NCBI GenBank assembly: GCA_002347095.1
Contig: DDWZ01000015.1
Location: 62,001 to 126,000 of the forward strand
DNA length: 64,000 nucleotides
DNA from: Desulfobulbaceae bacterium UBA2273
Lineage (GTDB): Bacteria; Desulfobacterota; Desulfobulbia; Desulfobulbales; Desulfurivibrionaceae
Direction: 5' to 3'
Within the stretch, counting starts at the first letter, position 1. Each line of letters opens with the position of its first letter. Positions 1 to 9,700 of this stretch are shown piece after piece. The notes under the pieces were generated by a model. That model had not been told where the DNA came from. It worked only from the letters and a program-made list of their open reading frames with translations, and ran no database searches. The translations under genes were made by a program, and so were the position numbers.

Positions 1-2
1 CG

Positions 3-971
3 CACTGGTATGAGCGCTATAAAAACATTGCCAAGCTCAATATCCGCAGTTCCATCTATGACGTCACCGACCGCTGCAACCTGCGTTGCAAGGGGTGTTT
101 CTTCTTTTCCTCCGGCGAGCATGAGGCGGCTGCCGAGGAAAAGGACGTCAGTAAATGGCACGCTTTTGTGGAAAAGGAGATGGCGCGCGGGGTGAACCTG
201 GCCATCCTCATCGGCGGGGAGCCCACCCTCTGCCTGGACCGGATCGAGGCCTTTTATAAGCGGCTGCCAACATTTTGCGCCACCAATGGGCTGATCAAGG
301 TGCCGAGAGAGAGATTCCCCGACATGATGGTCGGCATTTCCTTGTGGGGCGAGGCAGAGGATGAAATAACCCTGCGCGGCAAGGATACCTTCAAGATCTC
401 CAGCGCCAACTACGCCGGTGATCCCCACGCCTATTATCTCTACACCATCACCCCCAAACAGCTCGGCAAGACCGAGAAGATCATCAAGAAAATCGAAGGG
501 GTCGGGCTGAAGGTGCACATGCAGCTCTTGTCCAATGACGAGGCGGTGGACGGCTTTTCCTGGACCCCGGAGGAACTGGTCGCGGTGCGGGCGGAGATGG
601 ATGCGATGCTGGAGGCCTACCCGCGCACGGTGATTTCCTCCAAGTATTACCATAAGGTCATCACCACCGGACAAATGCTGGGCAGGCCGTTCGGCTGGAT
701 GGAATGCCCCTCGGTTACGGATACCATCGACAAGCGAGTTCCCCAGCCCAAGCGGCTGACCAATTTCATCCGCTGGGCCTCGGACCTTCAGACCGTCCAC
801 CGCTGCTGCACCTCGGAAACCCGTGACTGCGCCACCTGCAAGGACGGCGCTGCCCACATGAGCTGGGTTATGGTCAACAAACGGGCGCACATGCAGAGTG
901 CCGAGGAGCTGCAGAACTGGATCGAGGTGTACGAAATGTTTGCCAAGCTCTATCAGTTTATTCCCTGGTAA
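3..971 (+). CDS. Radical SAM protein, 5' end outside the window
   Basis: The reading frame is open from the window edge, so the true start lies upstream. A CxxxCxxC iron-sulfur motif (CNLRCKGC) is encoded at bases 75-98, followed by a GGEP segment typical of radical SAM SAM-binding loops. A second cysteine group near the C-terminus (CCTSETRDCATC) could ligate an auxiliary cluster or zinc. The family makes a 5'-deoxyadenosyl radical from SAM; the substrate is not evident. The gene ends 14 bp before two beta-ketoacyl synthase genes on the same strand, so it probably belongs to the same biosynthetic operon. Fold assignment is firm; the reaction is unknown. Confidence 0.85.
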   Translation, partial: HWYERYKNIAKLNIRSSIYDVTDRCNLRCKGCFFFSSGEHEAAAEEKDVSKWHAFVEKEMARGVNLAILIGGEPTLCLDRIEAFYKRLPTFCATNGLIKVPRERFPDMMVGISLWGEAEDEITLRGKDTFKISSANYAGDPHAYYLYTITPKQLGKTEKIIKKIEGVGLKVHMQLLSNDEAVDGFSWTPEELVAVRAEMDAMLEAYPRTVISSKYYHKVITTGQMLGRPFGWMECPSVTDTIDKRVPQPKRLTNFIRWASDLQTVHRCCTSETRDCATCKDGAAHMSWVMVNKRAHMQSAEELQNWIEVYEMFAKLYQFIPW

Positions 972-985
972 TCAGAGCCGGGCTG

Positions 986-2236
986 ATGGGATTAAAAGAC
1001 GCGGTCATTATCGGCTACGATGCCATTTCTCCCCTGGGTCATGACCTTGAAAGCCAATGGCAGCAGGCCCTTGCCGGAAAAAGCGGCATCACCCCTCTGA
1101 CCCGTTTTCCCCTCAGCGATGATTTCCCGGTCAGAATCGCCGGCCAGGTTCCCGCCATCGACCAGGCGGACTACCCCTTTCTCTCCGCCAGGCATCAAGC
1201 GGCCTGGAGCTCTCCGGTCTTCAAGTATTCCCAGCTCACGGTGGCCAGGGCGTTGGAGCGTAGCGGCATCGAAATCACCCCGGATCTTGCCTCCCGGGTG
1301 GCGGTGACCTACAGCTCCGCCATCGGCGGTCTGGATGCGGTACTGACCGCCGACCGAAGGATGCAAAGCCAAGGCAAACTGCCCCACCCTTACGCCAACC
1401 CCAATGCCTGCATCAACATGATCGGCGGCAAGATCGCCATCCAGACCGGGGCCAGGGGGCCGATCACCTCCACCATCTCCGCCTGCGCCACCGGGCTCAC
1501 CTCGATGATCATCGGCGCCATGTTTCTCGCCCAGAACCGGGCCGATGTCGCCATCTGCGGGGCGGTTGATTTCGCCCTGGTCGAACCGATCGTGGCCGGT
1601 TTTTACACCATGAACGGCGTTTACATCCCCAAGGATGAGCGGGAACATGATTTTCCGGAGGCGGCCAGCCGGCCTTTTTCCGCCAACCGGCGGGGCTTTG
1701 TCCTCTCCGAGGGCGCAGGAGCGGTGATTCTCGCCACCCGGGAATTCGCCGAGGCGCACGGTCTGGTGTATCATTGCGAACTTGCCGGCTGGGGAATGAC
1801 CTCGGATGCCCACCATTTTGTCGCGCCGTATCTGGAAATGGTTACGCAGTGCATGCTCGACGCCATAACCGATGCCGACCTCGCCCCCCAAGATATCGAT
1901 GCGGTCAACGGTCATGCCGCCTCCACCAAGGTCGGCGACCAGGTGGAATACGATGCCTTGCAGGCGGTTTTTCACCATAATCCGCCGCCGGTCTGCGCCA
2001 ACAAATCGCTGATCGGCCACGCCATGGGCGCCTCCAGCGTTATCGAATCCATCTTTGCCCTCCAGGGGATGCGGGACGGGGTTGTGCCGCCCACCATCAA
2101 TTACACTGCTGATCCCCAGATCGAAATTGACTGCGTGGCAGAGGGAAAACGGCCGATAAACCAGGAGTTTGTTCTGAAAAACGCCTTTGGTTTCGGGGGC
2201 TGCAATAGTTGTGCGGTGTTCAAAAGAAGCAGTTAA
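986..2236 (+). CDS. Beta-ketoacyl-ACP synthase (FabF/KAS II-like), copy 1
   Basis: Protein of 416 aa with the thiolase-fold condensing-enzyme signature. The nucleophile is Cys167 in SACATG, with His310 in NGHAAS and Lys340/His345 in NKSLIGHAMGAS. The full Cys-His-His set is therefore present and the enzyme should be a competent Claisen condensing enzyme acting on acyl- and malonyl-ACP. Length matches the FabF family. It lies between a radical SAM gene and a second, different condensing enzyme. That pairing is typical of type II fatty-acid/polyketide clusters such as aryl polyenes rather than of housekeeping fatty acid synthesis. It could be a chain-length factor partner, but its intact active site argues against that. 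Confidence 0.9.
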   Translation: MGLKDAVIIGYDAISPLGHDLESQWQQALAGKSGITPLTRFPLSDDFPVRIAGQVPAIDQADYPFLSARHQAAWSSPVFKYSQLTVARALERSGIEITPDLASRVAVTYSSAIGGLDAVLTADRRMQSQGKLPHPYANPNACINMIGGKIAIQTGARGPITSTISACATGLTSMIIGAMFLAQNRADVAICGAVDFALVEPIVAGFYTMNGVYIPKDEREHDFPEAASRPFSANRRGFVLSEGAGAVILATREFAEAHGLVYHCELAGWGMTSDAHHFVAPYLEMVTQCMLDAITDADLAPQDIDAVNGHAASTKVGDQVEYDALQAVFHHNPPPVCANKSLIGHAMGASSVIESIFALQGMRDGVVPPTINYTADPQIEIDCVAEGKRPINQEFVLKNAFGFGGCNSCAVFKRSS

Positions 2237-2263
2237 AAAAACAGAGGCCGATCCGCCAAGATT

Positions 2264-3529
2264 ATGAAAGCACCGCTGAACAGAAAGGTATTCGTCGTTG
2301 GCTATGGTGCGGCGACCTCCCTTGGCAATACCTTTGCCTCCACCTGGGAGGCTGCCCTGGCCGGACGGGCGGGGTTTCGCCGGATCAGCCGCTGTGAGGT
2401 CACCACCCGCAGCAATGTGGTGGGGGAGATCCCGGACTGGGACCCGTCCAGGCTGGAGTATGTGAACCGGAAAGAGGCCTCGCTCTGGGAGGCCGGTTTT
2501 GTTTTTCTCACCATGGAGGTGTGCCGTGAGGCCCTGGCCAATGCCGGGCTGGTCATCGACCGGGAGACCGGCCCCAGGACCGGCTGCCTGATCGGTTCGG
2601 CCCTCAACGGCACGGATGCCTACCGGATTGCCATGGACAACTATGTCAACCGGGGCCCCCTGAAGGTGAGCCCCTATCTGCTGCCCAATCTCTGCGCCAA
2701 TCTCCCGGCGGGCAAGGCCGGAATGCTCCTCGGCTTCACCGGCCCGGTCTTCTCGCCCCAGGGCGCCTGCGCCTCCGGCAACCATGCCATTGCTATTGGC
2801 TCCAGGATGATCCGAGACGGCGACTGCGACTTTGTCCTGGCCGGAGGCGTGGAGACCTGCCTGGTGCCGGAAATCATCCAGGGCTTTGCCAACATGCTGG
2901 CCACCATCAAAGTCGACTCCAAGGATCGCGCCTTTGTTGACCCCACTCAGGCGTCACGGCCGTTCAGTATTGACCGCAAGGGCTTTGTGCTCTCCGAAGG
3001 CGGCGGGGTGGTGGTGCTGGCCGCCGAAGAGGCTGTCCGTTCCCTCGGCCTGACCGCCAGGGCAGAGGTGGCCGGGATCGGCTGGAACTCGGATGCCCAT
3101 CATTTTACCCGGCCCAACCAAGAGACCATTGTCCAAGCCATCCACGGGGCCATTGCGGATGCGGAGATCGCTCCTGCGGATATCGGGGCGATCAACGCCC
3201 ACGGCACCTCAACCCCCACCGGAGACAGCACCGAGGTGGAGTGCCTGAGGGCGGTCTTCGGCCGCGATCTCTCCGGCATACCCGTGTCGTCCAACAAGTC
3301 CCAGGTCGGCCACAGCCTGGGCGCCTCCGCGGCCATCGAGGCGGCCCTGGCCATCGAGGCCATGGGCCAAGGCATCGTCCTGCCCACGGTCAACCATATC
3401 CCGGACCCCGCGTTCAGCGACCTGGACGTGGTTCCCAATCAAGCCCGCAACCACCCGCATGAATTCGTGCTCTCCAATTCCTTCGGCTTTGGCGGCACCA
3501 ACTGCTGTATCGTCTTTCGAGGAATGTGA
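2264..3529 (+). CDS. Beta-ketoacyl-ACP synthase (FabF/KAS II-like), copy 2
   Basis: Protein of 421 aa, clearly diverged from the preceding synthase but with a complete active site: Cys169 in QGACASG, His313 in NAHGTS, Lys345 and His350 in NKSQVGHSLGAS. It starts 27 bp after the first synthase and its TGA overlaps the next gene's ATG (TGATG). Translational coupling in one operon is therefore likely. Two catalytically intact condensing enzymes in tandem suggest either successive condensation steps or a heterodimer. The substrate cannot be read from sequence. Confidence 0.9.
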   Translation: MKAPLNRKVFVVGYGAATSLGNTFASTWEAALAGRAGFRRISRCEVTTRSNVVGEIPDWDPSRLEYVNRKEASLWEAGFVFLTMEVCREALANAGLVIDRETGPRTGCLIGSALNGTDAYRIAMDNYVNRGPLKVSPYLLPNLCANLPAGKAGMLLGFTGPVFSPQGACASGNHAIAIGSRMIRDGDCDFVLAGGVETCLVPEIIQGFANMLATIKVDSKDRAFVDPTQASRPFSIDRKGFVLSEGGGVVVLAAEEAVRSLGLTARAEVAGIGWNSDAHHFTRPNQETIVQAIHGAIADAEIAPADIGAINAHGTSTPTGDSTEVECLRAVFGRDLSGIPVSSNKSQVGHSLGASAAIEAALAIEAMGQGIVLPTVNHIPDPAFSDLDVVPNQARNHPHEFVLSNSFGFGGTNCCIVFRGM

Positions 3530-4008
3530 TGCGACCCAAACCATTTATCCCGGAATTTCTGGACAAACCCTCCCTGGTCAGGGACACAAACAGCGGCAAG
3601 ATCTGGCACCGCTGCGAGCAGCGCACCCTCTATGCGGACACGGACCGTTCCCGGGTCGTCTACCATGCGAACTACCTGCGGTATTTTGAATTCGGTCGGG
3701 CCTCGCTCATGCGGGATGCCTCGTACCCCTATAAACAGGTGGAAGAAAGCGGCTACATCTACCCCATTATCAAGACAGAGCTCAACTATTACTCGCCCCT
3801 CTTTTATGATGACCTGATGTACATCCATACCCGGCCCGCCACCATCGAGCTGGTCAAGCTGCAGTTTGATTATCTGATCATCAGGGCTGAAACCGGGGAA
3901 ATCGCCTGCACCGGTTTCACCAAGCATTGCGCCGTGAACAGCAAGGGCATCCCGGTGGAGATCGATGTCAAAACCATCCGGCTTTGGGAGGGATTCCCCG
4001 GTTTATGA
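3529..4008 (+). CDS. Hot-dog acyl thioesterase (4HBT/YbgC-like)
   Basis: About 159 aa with a single hot-dog domain. The 4-hydroxybenzoyl-CoA thioesterase motif is visible near residue 40 (YADTDRSRVVYHANYLRYFE), including the catalytic Asp and the YHANY turn. Members hydrolyse acyl-CoA or acyl-ACP. I chose the ATG at 3529, which overlaps the upstream stop; a GTG one codon earlier (3526) is also possible. It ends in an ATGA overlap with the next gene. In this cluster it is a candidate chain-release or editing thioesterase. Confidence 0.88.
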   Translation: MRPKPFIPEFLDKPSLVRDTNSGKIWHRCEQRTLYADTDRSRVVYHANYLRYFEFGRASLMRDASYPYKQVEESGYIYPIIKTELNYYSPLFYDDLMYIHTRPATIELVKLQFDYLIIRAETGEIACTGFTKHCAVNSKGIPVEIDVKTIRLWEGFPGL

Positions 4009-4856
4009 CCAGCGACCGGACTGTTGTTGCCATCCCGATCGAACCCTGGTTTGCCGATCACTGCTTTAACGGCAAAATCGTGCTGCCTGCGGTGGAGACC
4101 ATGCTCCTGCTGGCCACGGAGGTTGCCGCCACCCATCCGGAGATCGACCCCCGGGTCATGGACCAGGTCCGTTTTGCCAGATTTCTGGAAATTCCGGCAA
4201 ACAGCAGCAGAGTGGAGGCGTTGCTGGAATACCGGAAGCATGAAGACGGCTCGGTCCACGCCAAGCTGCTCAGCCGGAGGCAGGGCAAGGCCATGGCCCG
4301 GCTGCAGGAGCATGGCGAGATCCTCTTTGCCCCGGCCGGAAAAAATGATGCCCCCATGGCGGAGTATGTTCCCGCCCCTCCGGCAGACCCGGAAATGACG
4401 ATTCCGGCGGAACAGGTGTACCGGGAGCTGGTGCCCTTTGGCCCAAGCTATCATACCCTGCAGGAGACCGTGCAACTCTGCGGCCAGGTCGCCTGGGGCA
4501 GGCTGAAGGCGCCGAATTTTTCCCACGCCCCGGACAGGGTCCGCGACCTCGTCGGCTCCCCCTTTCCCCTGGACGGCGCCTTCCACGCCGCCTGTGTTCT
4601 GGGCCAGCGCGCCGCCGACTTTGTCCCCTTTCCCGTGGGCTTTGACCGACGGATCATCAGCCGCCCCACCCTGCCCGGGGGCAACTATCGCACCAGGGTG
4701 CAACTGCTCTCCCAAACCAATGATGAACTGCTCTTTGACCTGCAAATTTTTGACGACCAGGGACAGATATTTGAGAGCGTCACCGGAATACGGATGCGCG
4801 ATGTGAGCGGGGGAACGATCAAACCGCCGGAGTGGCTGCGGGACGGGGGAAAATGA
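4005..4856 (+). CDS. PKS-type dehydratase, hot-dog fold
   Basis: Protein of about 283 aa from the ATG at 4005, which overlaps the thioesterase stop as ATGA. The frame stays open upstream but those codons lie inside the previous gene. The N-terminal part has a DH-like histidine motif (ADHCFNGKIVLPAVETM). The second half has an Asp-containing segment (FPLDGAFHAAC) of the kind that completes the His/Asp pair in polyketide synthase dehydratases (double hot-dog). Its likely role is removal of water from beta-hydroxyacyl-ACP to create the double bonds of the product. The last ten codons are duplicated 232 bp downstream (see repeat entries). Confidence 0.75.
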   Translation: MTSDRTVVAIPIEPWFADHCFNGKIVLPAVETMLLLATEVAATHPEIDPRVMDQVRFARFLEIPANSSRVEALLEYRKHEDGSVHAKLLSRRQGKAMARLQEHGEILFAPAGKNDAPMAEYVPAPPADPEMTIPAEQVYRELVPFGPSYHTLQETVQLCGQVAWGRLKAPNFSHAPDRVRDLVGSPFPLDGAFHAACVLGQRAADFVPFPVGFDRRIISRPTLPGGNYRTRVQLLSQTNDELLFDLQIFDDQGQIFESVTGIRMRDVSGGTIKPPEWLRDGGK

Positions 4857-5088
4857 ACACGGAACCGGAGGACTCGCAAAGGTTTAACCTTTGCGCCAGT
4901 CGTGTTTCAGTGGGTTGGTTACGAACGGAGTACATTTTTATTCCCCCCTTTGACAAAGGGGGGCTAGGGGGGATTTTAGGACGGGGGTAGGCGAGTTGGC
5001 CGTTTTTAAATCCCCCTCAATCCCCCTTTGCTAAAGGGGGAGGCAAAGAGTGCGGCCGCCGGAATGGCTGCGGGACGGGAGGAAATGA
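4824..5088 (+). repeat. Insertion flanked by 33-bp direct repeats of a gene 3' end
   Basis: Bases 4824-4856 (codons PPEWLRDGGK plus stop) recur at 5056-5088 with 30 of 33 bases identical, including the stop. The sequence in between was therefore probably inserted with, or generated, a duplication of the 3' end of the dehydratase gene. Confidence 0.8.
4940..5041. repeat. Palindromic C/G-run repeat (two inverted copies)
   Basis: A segment with C-runs, TTTGACAAAG and G-runs (about 4940-4975) is followed about 30 bp later by a related copy in inverted orientation (about 5009-5041, TTTGCTAAAG between C- and G-runs). Each unit is itself a hairpin. This kind of dispersed palindromic repeat is common between genes in Deltaproteobacteria-like and other genomes (from general knowledge). 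Nothing else is recognised between 4857 and 5208. Confidence 0.7.
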
Positions 5089-5208
5089 GCAAGTTCAAAT
5101 AACCACCGGACAAGCGGTCACAGGGTGCTGCAGGTTGCGGCGATCGGGACGGCGATGCATACACCAGGTACGTGAGCCGGGCCGATCGCCGCAAGATGTG
5201 GCGCCCTG

Positions 5209-5565
5209 TTATCTTTCCGCCCAGGCAAGCAATTTCTCCATGGAAACCCTGGTGAGCCAACGAAGAAAGATCAGGGAATACACAGCGCCGCACAGATACA
5301 TGCCGAGCAGAAACACCAGATGCGACAGGCCGTAGGTCAGGGGCCCGCCCACGATGACAACCAAGGGCTCATGCAGATGGATGGCCAGGAAGCCGAGGGC
5401 GGCAACCGCTGGCCAGCCGATGATATAGCTGACCATAATAGCCAGGAGCCCGAGAATGATCTTGAGGCTCGGCTTTTCCTTGAAGGCGGACAGATCGGCC
5501 TGCTCCGCCATGGCGGAACGGACAAAAGCAGTGGCCGCGATTTTATGGATACTCTTTCTGATCAC
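5209..5565 (-). CDS. Small hypothetical membrane protein
   Basis: 118 aa starting at a GTG. It has two or three hydrophobic stretches (about residues 33-55, 60-80 and 82-102), so a small inner-membrane protein is likely. It has no recognisable domain. It is the only minus-strand gene in the biosynthetic segment and stands alone between two repeat insertions. A weaker open frame exists on the opposite strand; the hydrophobic pattern favours this one. Function unknown. Confidence 0.5.
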   Translation of the reverse strand: MIRKSIHKIAATAFVRSAMAEQADLSAFKEKPSLKIILGLLAIMVSYIIGWPAVAALGFLAIHLHEPLVVIVGGPLTYGLSHLVFLLGMYLCGAVYSLIFLRWLTRVSMEKLLAWAER

Positions 5566-5739
5566 CTGGCTTGTCTCGCGAGGGGAAAGGGGGAAACGTG
5601 CTGCCGGGACGTATTTTTGCTAAGGTAATCAATTATTGACGGACTCGCAATAACCCCAAAACACAAAGGTCCGTAACGATAACTCAAAAAATTACCCTGC
5701 GGCAACCGTTGTAATCGCGGTTTTTTTTTGCGATTTCAA

Positions 5740-6020
5740 CAATTTTTGGCTTTCTTATCAACCAAAAATCTGCTTAGCATCTGAAACGATAATCCAATGC
5801 GTTGGAGTGGCGCAAGCCGCTCCTGTAGTTTCCTCATGGTCACGCAGCCGAGCACCGGAGAGGCTGCCGAAAAAGGGCTTTGCACTGTTTGAGGCGTTAG
5901 CCGAGTTTGCAAAGCCCCGGCAGCATCGAGGAGCACAGGGCATCCCGCCTACGGCGGGACAAGTGGCGGGGGTGCCCTTTCTTTGGTTCGTTTCTTTGGG
6001 CAAGCAAAGAAATGAACAGG
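5740..6020. repeat. Non-coding dispersed repeat element (MITE/REP-like)
   Basis: This 487-bp gap (5566-6052) has no convincing gene. It contains a GC-rich block, an internal copy pair around TTTGCACTGT / AGTTTGCAAAG, and at its right end a hairpin with arms 5986-5998 and 6005-6017 (GTTCGTTTCTTTG against CAAAGAAATGAAC, 12 of 13 paired). Short nonsense frames from this kind of sequence (for example ending FVSLGKQRNEQ) are seen in many genomes as spurious hypothetical proteins, which suggests a mobile repeat. Copy number in this genome cannot be judged from the window. Confidence 0.55.
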
Positions 6021-6052
6021 ACCACCGTCGCCGGAATACTGGCTGAAATTCG

Positions 6053-6793
6053 ATGGAATCAAAATATACAATGGCAGCCATGAACCAGCCCGACCCCTGG
6101 AATTTTTTTGAGGCAATCTACTGCATTTCCGTTGCCGATCGTATCGACCGGCAACAACAGGTGCAAAAGCAGTTCGCAGCGGTGGGGCTGGGGGAGCGGG
6201 TGGAGTTTGTCCTGGTCGCCAGGCATCCTGAAAACAGGGAACAAGGCATCTTTGAATCCCACCTGCTCTGCCTCAATAAAGGGCTTGCAGCCGGAGCGCA
6301 CCATATCCTGATCTTTGAAGACGATGTCTTCTTCCGCGACTTTGCCCCCCGTACCCTTGCCGAAGCCTGCCTGCACATGGAGAGCCTTGCGCGCTGGGAC
6401 GGCCTGTTTCTCGGCGGCATCACCAGCGGCAGCCGCAAAACCGGGGTAAAATCCCTGGTCCGCATCCAATACCGCTGCCTGTCCCACGCCTATGCCCTCA
6501 ACGCCCCCTGTGCCCGGCGGATCGTCCGGGAGCAGTGGCGCGGAATCCCCTATGACGGCCTGCTGCGGAAAACCGGTGGCGATTTTTTTGCCCCCTACCC
6601 CATGTGCGCCTTTCAGGGGCTTTCCGAAAGCGACAACCAAACCGTGGCCATCGACAGAATACGCCGGATGTTGGGAGGACTCCCGTTTATCCAGAAGATG
6701 AACGAGAGGTATCAGAACCATAAACCGCTTTTTCTCGCCCTGCCCCTGGCTGCCTTTCTCGGGCTGGGTGCGTTGGCCTGGACGCTGTGGTAA
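6053..6793 (+). CDS. GT25-like glycosyltransferase with C-terminal membrane anchor
   Basis: 246 aa. The beginning (AIYCISVADRIDRQQQVQKQ) and an acidic EDDV motif near residue 88 match glycosyltransferase family 25 (LPS-type) enzymes, where the EDD coordinates the metal and nucleotide sugar. The last about 22 residues are hydrophobic and probably anchor the enzyme to the membrane. Internal ATGs at 6071 and 6080 are alternative starts. It lies 4 bp before the exporter gene, so the two are likely co-translated. It may glycosylate the lipid product of the cluster (inference). Confidence 0.72.
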   Translation: MESKYTMAAMNQPDPWNFFEAIYCISVADRIDRQQQVQKQFAAVGLGERVEFVLVARHPENREQGIFESHLLCLNKGLAAGAHHILIFEDDVFFRDFAPRTLAEACLHMESLARWDGLFLGGITSGSRKTGVKSLVRIQYRCLSHAYALNAPCARRIVREQWRGIPYDGLLRKTGGDFFAPYPMCAFQGLSESDNQTVAIDRIRRMLGGLPFIQKMNERYQNHKPLFLALPLAAFLGLGALAWTLW

Positions 6794-6797
6794 ACAA

Positions 6798-9700
6798 ATG
6801 ATCAATTACCGCCTGCTCTTCCTTGTTGTTCTCCTGATCATCGGCTGCGCCGTGGTCGGCAAAACGCGCCTTGCGCTGGACACGGACCTGGCCCGTTCTT
6901 TGCCGGCCGGCGAGCGGGTTATCGCCGATGCCCTGGAAATCTTCAACCACCATCCCATCCACGACCAGATCGCGGTGGATCTTGCCATCAACGCTGATGA
7001 TCAGGAGACCCTGGTGGAAGGCGGGGTCCTTCTTGAACAAAAGATGCAGGAAAGCGGACTCTTTGCCCAGGTCGGCACCAATGCCATGGGTGAGCTGATC
7101 CCGCGCCTTGCCATGCATGCGGCCCGGAACCTGCCGCTGCTCTTTTCCCGCGAGGAGCTTGCAGCCATTGCCCCCCAGTTGGAACCCGAGCGGATCAAGG
7201 AACGGCTGCGCAAGCTCCATGAGGATCTGGGCAGCCTGGAAGGGGTCGGCCAGGCGGAGTTCATCGGCCTGGACCCTCTGGGCCTGAAGGATCTGATCCT
7301 GGCGAAGATGGCGCTGCTGGCCCCCTCCTTGAATGCGCAATTTTACAAGGGGCACCTGCTTTCCGGCGATGGCCGCCATCTCCTGGTCACGGCCAGGCCG
7401 CTGGCCGCAGGCAGCAACACCGCCTCCGCCCTGGCCATTGCTGATTTTTTTGAACGCACCGCGCCGGAGCTTGTCCAACACTTTGCCGCCAAAGGGGTGC
7501 AGGTCAGCCTGACCCCGGTGGGGGCCTATCGGGCGGCCCTGGATAATGAACGGATGATCCGCCACGATGTACAGTTTGCCCTGCTCCTTTCAACCGCGGG
7601 CATCGCCCTGCTGCTCTTTCTCTCTTTTTCCCGGCCCCTGCTCGGGCTCATGTCCCTGCTGCCGTCCTTTGCCGGCACCGCCGCGGCCCTTCTGGTCTAT
7701 TCCCTGTTCAATTCCTCCATCTCGATCATGGTGCTCGGCTTTGGCGGGGCGCTCATTTCCATTACCGTGGATTACGGCATCGCCTATCTGCTGTTTCTGG
7801 ACCGGCCCCATGAATCCTCGGGCAAAGAGGCCGCGCATGAAGTGGGGGTGGTGGGAATCATGGCCATGGTCACCACCATTGCCGCCTTTCTGGTTCTCTG
7901 CGGCAGCGGCTTTCCGATTTTTACCGAACTGGGACTTTTCTCCGCCATGGGCGTCCTTTTTTCCTTTCTCTTTGTCCACACCATCTTTCCGAAAATCTTC
8001 CCGGTCATGCCTGCCGGCAAAAAGCATACCCTCCCCCTGCAACGGTTTGTCAATCTTCTCTATACCACCGGCTGGAGGGGGGCCTTGGTCGCGGTGCTGC
8101 TGGCCACCGGGCTGATTTTTTTCGCCCGCCCGCAGGTGCATGTCAGCCTGAACAGCATGAACACGGTCAGCCGGGCCACGGAGGCGGCCGATGCCCTGTT
8201 CACCGAGGTCTGGGGGAAGATCGGGGACCGGATCTTTGTGATGCACAAAGAGGAGACAATTGCCGAGATCCAGCAGGGCAACGATCTTGCCCTGGCCCGG
8301 ATCGAAAAGGATGTGCAGCAGGATATCTTAAGTGCGGCTTTTGTCCCGTCGATGCTCTTCCCGGGCCAGGAACGGGGCGCCCAAAATGTGGCCGCCTGGC
8401 AGGAATTTTGGGACAGCCGCAGGGTGGAGCAGGTGAAAACCGCGCTGGCCGGTGCGGGGGAGGAACTTGGGTTCACCCCCGATGCCTTTGCCCCCTTTCT
8501 CTCGCTGCTGGCGCCTGAGCTTGCCTTGCAGCCCCAGGCCCAGGCCCAGGAGATTCCCCATGATTTCTATGGGCTGCTGGGGATTTCCGAGAACACCCGG
8601 GAGTCCGGCCTGATCCAGTTTATTACGGTCGCGCCAGGGAAAAACTACGATGGCCCCGCCTTTCTGGCCCGTTACGGCAAAGAGAGCAAGATCTTTGACT
8701 CCGCCTTTTTTACCAAGCGGTTGGCCGACCTGCTCTTCTCCACCTTTACCTCCATGCTGGTGATCATCGCCCTCAGTGTGGCCGCTCTCCTCTTTCTGGT
8801 CTCCCTCAGCCTGCCCTTGACGGCGCTGACCCTGCTGCCCTCGGGTTTTGCCTATATCTGCACCCTGGGAACCATGAACCTTCTCGGCCGGCCCCTGGAT
8901 ATCCCCGCGCTCATGCTGCTATCCATCGCCATCCTCGGCATGGGGATCGACTATGCCATTTTCTGCGTCCGGGCCCACCAGCGGTACCGGGATATCTCCC
9001 ATCCCTCCTATGCCAGGGTGCGCAGCAGTATCTTTCTCTCCGCCGCCTCCACCATGATCGGCTTCGGGGTGCTCTGTTTCGCCGAACACAGCCTGTTGCA
9101 AAGCATCGGCATCGCCTCGCTGCTGGGCATCGGCTACTCCCTGCTCGGCAGTTTTCTCCTGCTGCCCCCGTTGCTGACTCGCTACTTTGCCGAAAAAACG
9201 GGGAAAGAACCCTGCCCAGCCAAGGATCTTCCCCAATGCGTCCGCCGCCGGTTCCGCACGGTGGAGGCCTATCCCCGGATGTTCGCGCGCTGCAAGCTGC
9301 GTCTTGATCCCCTGTTTCATGACCTGCCGAGGATGCTGGCCACCAAGAAGGAGATCAAGACCATTGTCGATATCGGCTGCGGATACGGAGTTCCTGCCTG
9401 CTGGTGCCTGGAGAGCTTCCAGGATGCCAGGATTGCCGCAATCGAGCCTGATCCGGAACGGGTGCGGATCGCCGCCATTGCCCTGGGCGAGCGAGGCACG
9501 GTCACTCAAGGATGGGCGCCGGAGATGCCGCCCTTGCCGGGTGCTCCGGCGGACGTGGTCTTGCTGCTGGACATGCTCCATTATGTGGACGAGGTGACAG
9601 CCGTGGAGCTTTTCCGCCGGAGCTTTCAACTGCTGACCGATGGGGGGCTCCTGGTGGCAAGATGCACGATCCGTCCAGCCGGCAAGCCGTCATGGTCCTG

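Noticed and set aside
992..2785. 597-codon minus-strand frame over the condensing enzymes
   Set aside because: Both condensing enzymes on the + strand have complete active sites; the antisense product is repetitive Gly/Asp-rich sequence.
5807..6046. Short protein ending FVSLGKQRNEQ
   Set aside because: Arises from a structured repeat element; no ribosome-binding site or family.
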